A stretch of DNA of 9,312 bases from Pseudomonadota bacterium. Its GTDB lineage: Bacteria > Pseudomonadota > Gammaproteobacteria > Xanthomonadales > Rhodanobacteraceae. Shown piece by piece: positions 8,431 to 9,312 of the stretch (its first letter is position 1; every line of letters begins with the position of its first letter). Made by a program: the position numbers and the translations under genes. The notes beneath the pieces were generated by a model. It ran no database searches and was not told the DNA's origin. It saw nothing but the letters and a program-made list of their open reading frames with translations. The stretch spans positions 1 to 9,312 of the forward strand of contig JAFEEK010000065.1 in the NCBI GenBank assembly GCA_018241165.1. Direction: 5' to 3'.

Positions 8431-8442
8431 AGGATTCAAGCC

Positions 8443-9066
8443 ATGAAACTCTATTACTCCCCCGGCGCCTGCTCGCTGTCCCCGCATATCGTCGCGCACG
8501 AGCTAGGCCTGAACCTGGCCGTGGAAAAGGTCGACACCAAGACCAAGCGCACCGAATCCGGCCGCGATTTCCTTGCGATCAATCCGAAAGGCTATGTGCC
8601 GGCGCTGGAACTGGATAACGGCGAAGTACTGACCGAAGGCCCGGCGATCGTGCAATACCTCGCCGACCAGAAAGGCAACACCGCGCTGGCTCCCGCGAAC
8701 GGCACGCTGGCGCGCGCGCGCCTGCAGGAGATGCTCAACTACATCACCAGCGAAATCCACAAGAGTTACAGTCCGCTGTTCAGCGACGCCACACCCGAAG
8801 CCACGCGCGCCGAGCGCCACGCGTATCTGGCCAAGCGCTATGACTTCATCGAGAAGATTCTGGCGAAGCAGCCCTACCTGCTCGGCGAGCATTTCTCCGT
8901 GGCCGACGCCTACCTGTTCACGGTCACGCGCTGGGCCGATTTCGTCAAGCTCGATCTGTCCGCATTCCCGCACGTGCAGGCGTTCCAGAAGCGCGTGGCG
9001 CAACGCCCGTCCGCGGACGCGGCCCTGCGTGCTGAAGGCCTGATCAAGCACAAGGCCGCGGCATAA
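8443..9066 (+). CDS. gstA: Beta-class glutathione S-transferase
   Basis: A cytosolic enzyme that conjugates or exchanges glutathione on electrophiles and peroxides. Its 207 residues compare with about 201 for E. coli GstA, which it resembles throughout. The N-terminal thioredoxin-like domain (1-80) begins MKLYYSPGACSLSPHI. C10 is the beta-class active-site cysteine. INPKGYVPAL holds the cis-proline P53, and LTEGPAIVQYLAD holds the glutathione-contacting E65. The helical domain has NYITSEIHKSYSPLF, where H106 and K107 match the beta-class catalytic and binding residues. FSVADAYLFTVTRWA is the conserved folding motif. ATG 8443 follows AAAGGA at a suitable distance. It is divergent from hxlR and shares its control region, so regulation by that protein is plausible. 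The physiological substrate is unknown. Confidence 0.95.
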   Translation: MKLYYSPGACSLSPHIVAHELGLNLAVEKVDTKTKRTESGRDFLAINPKGYVPALELDNGEVLTEGPAIVQYLADQKGNTALAPANGTLARARLQEMLNYITSEIHKSYSPLFSDATPEATRAERHAYLAKRYDFIEKILAKQPYLLGEHFSVADAYLFTVTRWADFVKLDLSAFPHVQAFQKRVAQRPSADAALRAEGLIKHKAAA

Positions 9067-9083
9067 TTTTTTCGAGATGCGCA

Positions 9084-9107
9084 CCGGGCGGAAACCGTTC
9101 CGCCAGG
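9084..9107. terminator. Weak hairpin between convergent gst and histidine kinase genes
   Basis: GGCGGAA (9087-9093) pairs with TTCCGCC (9098-9104) around an ACCG loop. Two further C-G pairs (9084-9085 with 9106-9107) extend the stem beyond one G-A mismatch. It fills most of the 46-base gap between the two converging genes, so a bidirectional stop is reasonable. No T-run follows on either strand; a T6 stretch precedes it right after the gst stop. Intrinsic termination is therefore uncertain. Confidence 0.35.
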
Positions 9108-9112
9108 TGGTT

Positions 9113-9312
9113 TCAGATCGCCTGCCGCAACAACACCCGCAGGCGCGTACCCATTTGGGTGCTGGCCACGCGTACCAAACCGTTCAACGCCAGCGCGCGA
9201 TCGCGCATGCCCTGCAAACCGTGACCGCCGCGTGATGCAACAGTCACATCGGTGATGCCGATGCCGTCGTCGCGCAGATCCAGTATCGCCAGCGCGTTCG
9301 CGTCGCGCATGC
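9113..9312 (-). CDS. Sensor histidine kinase, C-terminal ATPase fragment (N-terminus outside window)
   Basis: Only the last 66 or so codons are visible; the gene continues past the right edge. The fragment has the ATP-binding boxes of HATPase_c: LDLRDDGIGI (G1-type box with the nucleotide-binding Asp) and SRGGHGLQGMRDRALALNG (G2-type glycine box). It ends with the terminal strand TRLRVLLRQAI. The GLQGMRDRA form is characteristic of the NarX/DegS/LiaS-type kinases that partner LuxR-family response regulators. The partner would lie outside this window. The methionine nearest the edge falls in the middle of the ATPase domain, so it is not the true start. The gene converges with gst. The signal sensed cannot be inferred. 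Confidence 0.88.
   Translation of the reverse strand, partial: MRDANALAILDLRDDGIGITDVTVASRGGHGLQGMRDRALALNGLVRVASTQMGTRLRVLLRQAI

Noticed and set aside
8503..9084. A 193-codon frame antisense to gst
   Set aside because: It mirrors the gst coding region and shows no domain, whereas gst has every expected catalytic residue.

Overview
The window is GC-rich, densely packed chromosomal DNA. It most resembles a gammaproteobacterium of the Xanthomonadales (Xanthomonas / Rhodanobacter / Lysobacter relatives). This rests on recalled similarity: the style of SucA and Lpd, a GNAT protein with a long C-terminal extension, and two kinds of palindromic repeat common in that group. No database search was possible.

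Region 1 (1-5413, minus strand) is the 2-oxoglutarate dehydrogenase operon, transcribed right to left as sucA (E1), sucB (E2), lpdA (E3, cut by the left edge). Gaps are 29 and 9 bases, and the lpdA Shine-Dalgarno touches the sucB stop. The three products form the complex that converts 2-oxoglutarate to succinyl-CoA in the TCA cycle. A perfect TATAAT box lies just upstream of sucA.

Region 2 (5513-6475, minus strand) holds a two-part GNAT acetyltransferase immediately upstream of sucA. It has its own plausible promoter.

Region 3 (6476-6689) is a 214-base intergenic stretch. It contains that promoter and two inverted copies of a GC-rich hairpin repeat whose tails point towards each other.

Region 4 (6690-8278, minus strand) is a two-gene unit. 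An HxlR-type regulator is joined by a GTGA start/stop overlap to a cupin-fold 2-oxoglutarate oxygenase of the RoxA/YcfD family (ribosomal protein L16 arginine hydroxylase). The oxygenase gene carries a palindromic repeat inside its coding sequence, read through in frame.

Region 5 (8279-9066) is a 164-base divergent control region followed by a plus-strand beta-class glutathione S-transferase. The control region has candidate promoters for both directions, a tandem GGTAACC pair, an imperfect dyad over the gst -10, and a matching leader motif the same distance from both start codons. HxlR proteins commonly control a divergent neighbour, so the regulator may govern both gst and its own operon with roxA.

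Region 6 (9113-9312, minus strand) is the C-terminal end of a histidine kinase ATPase domain, cut by the right edge and convergent with gst.

There is no gene-free stretch over 300 bases. I saw no tRNA, rRNA, CRISPR array, insertion sequence or phage gene. Most of the window is core metabolism. The unusual parts are the repeat inside roxA and the hxlR/gst control region.
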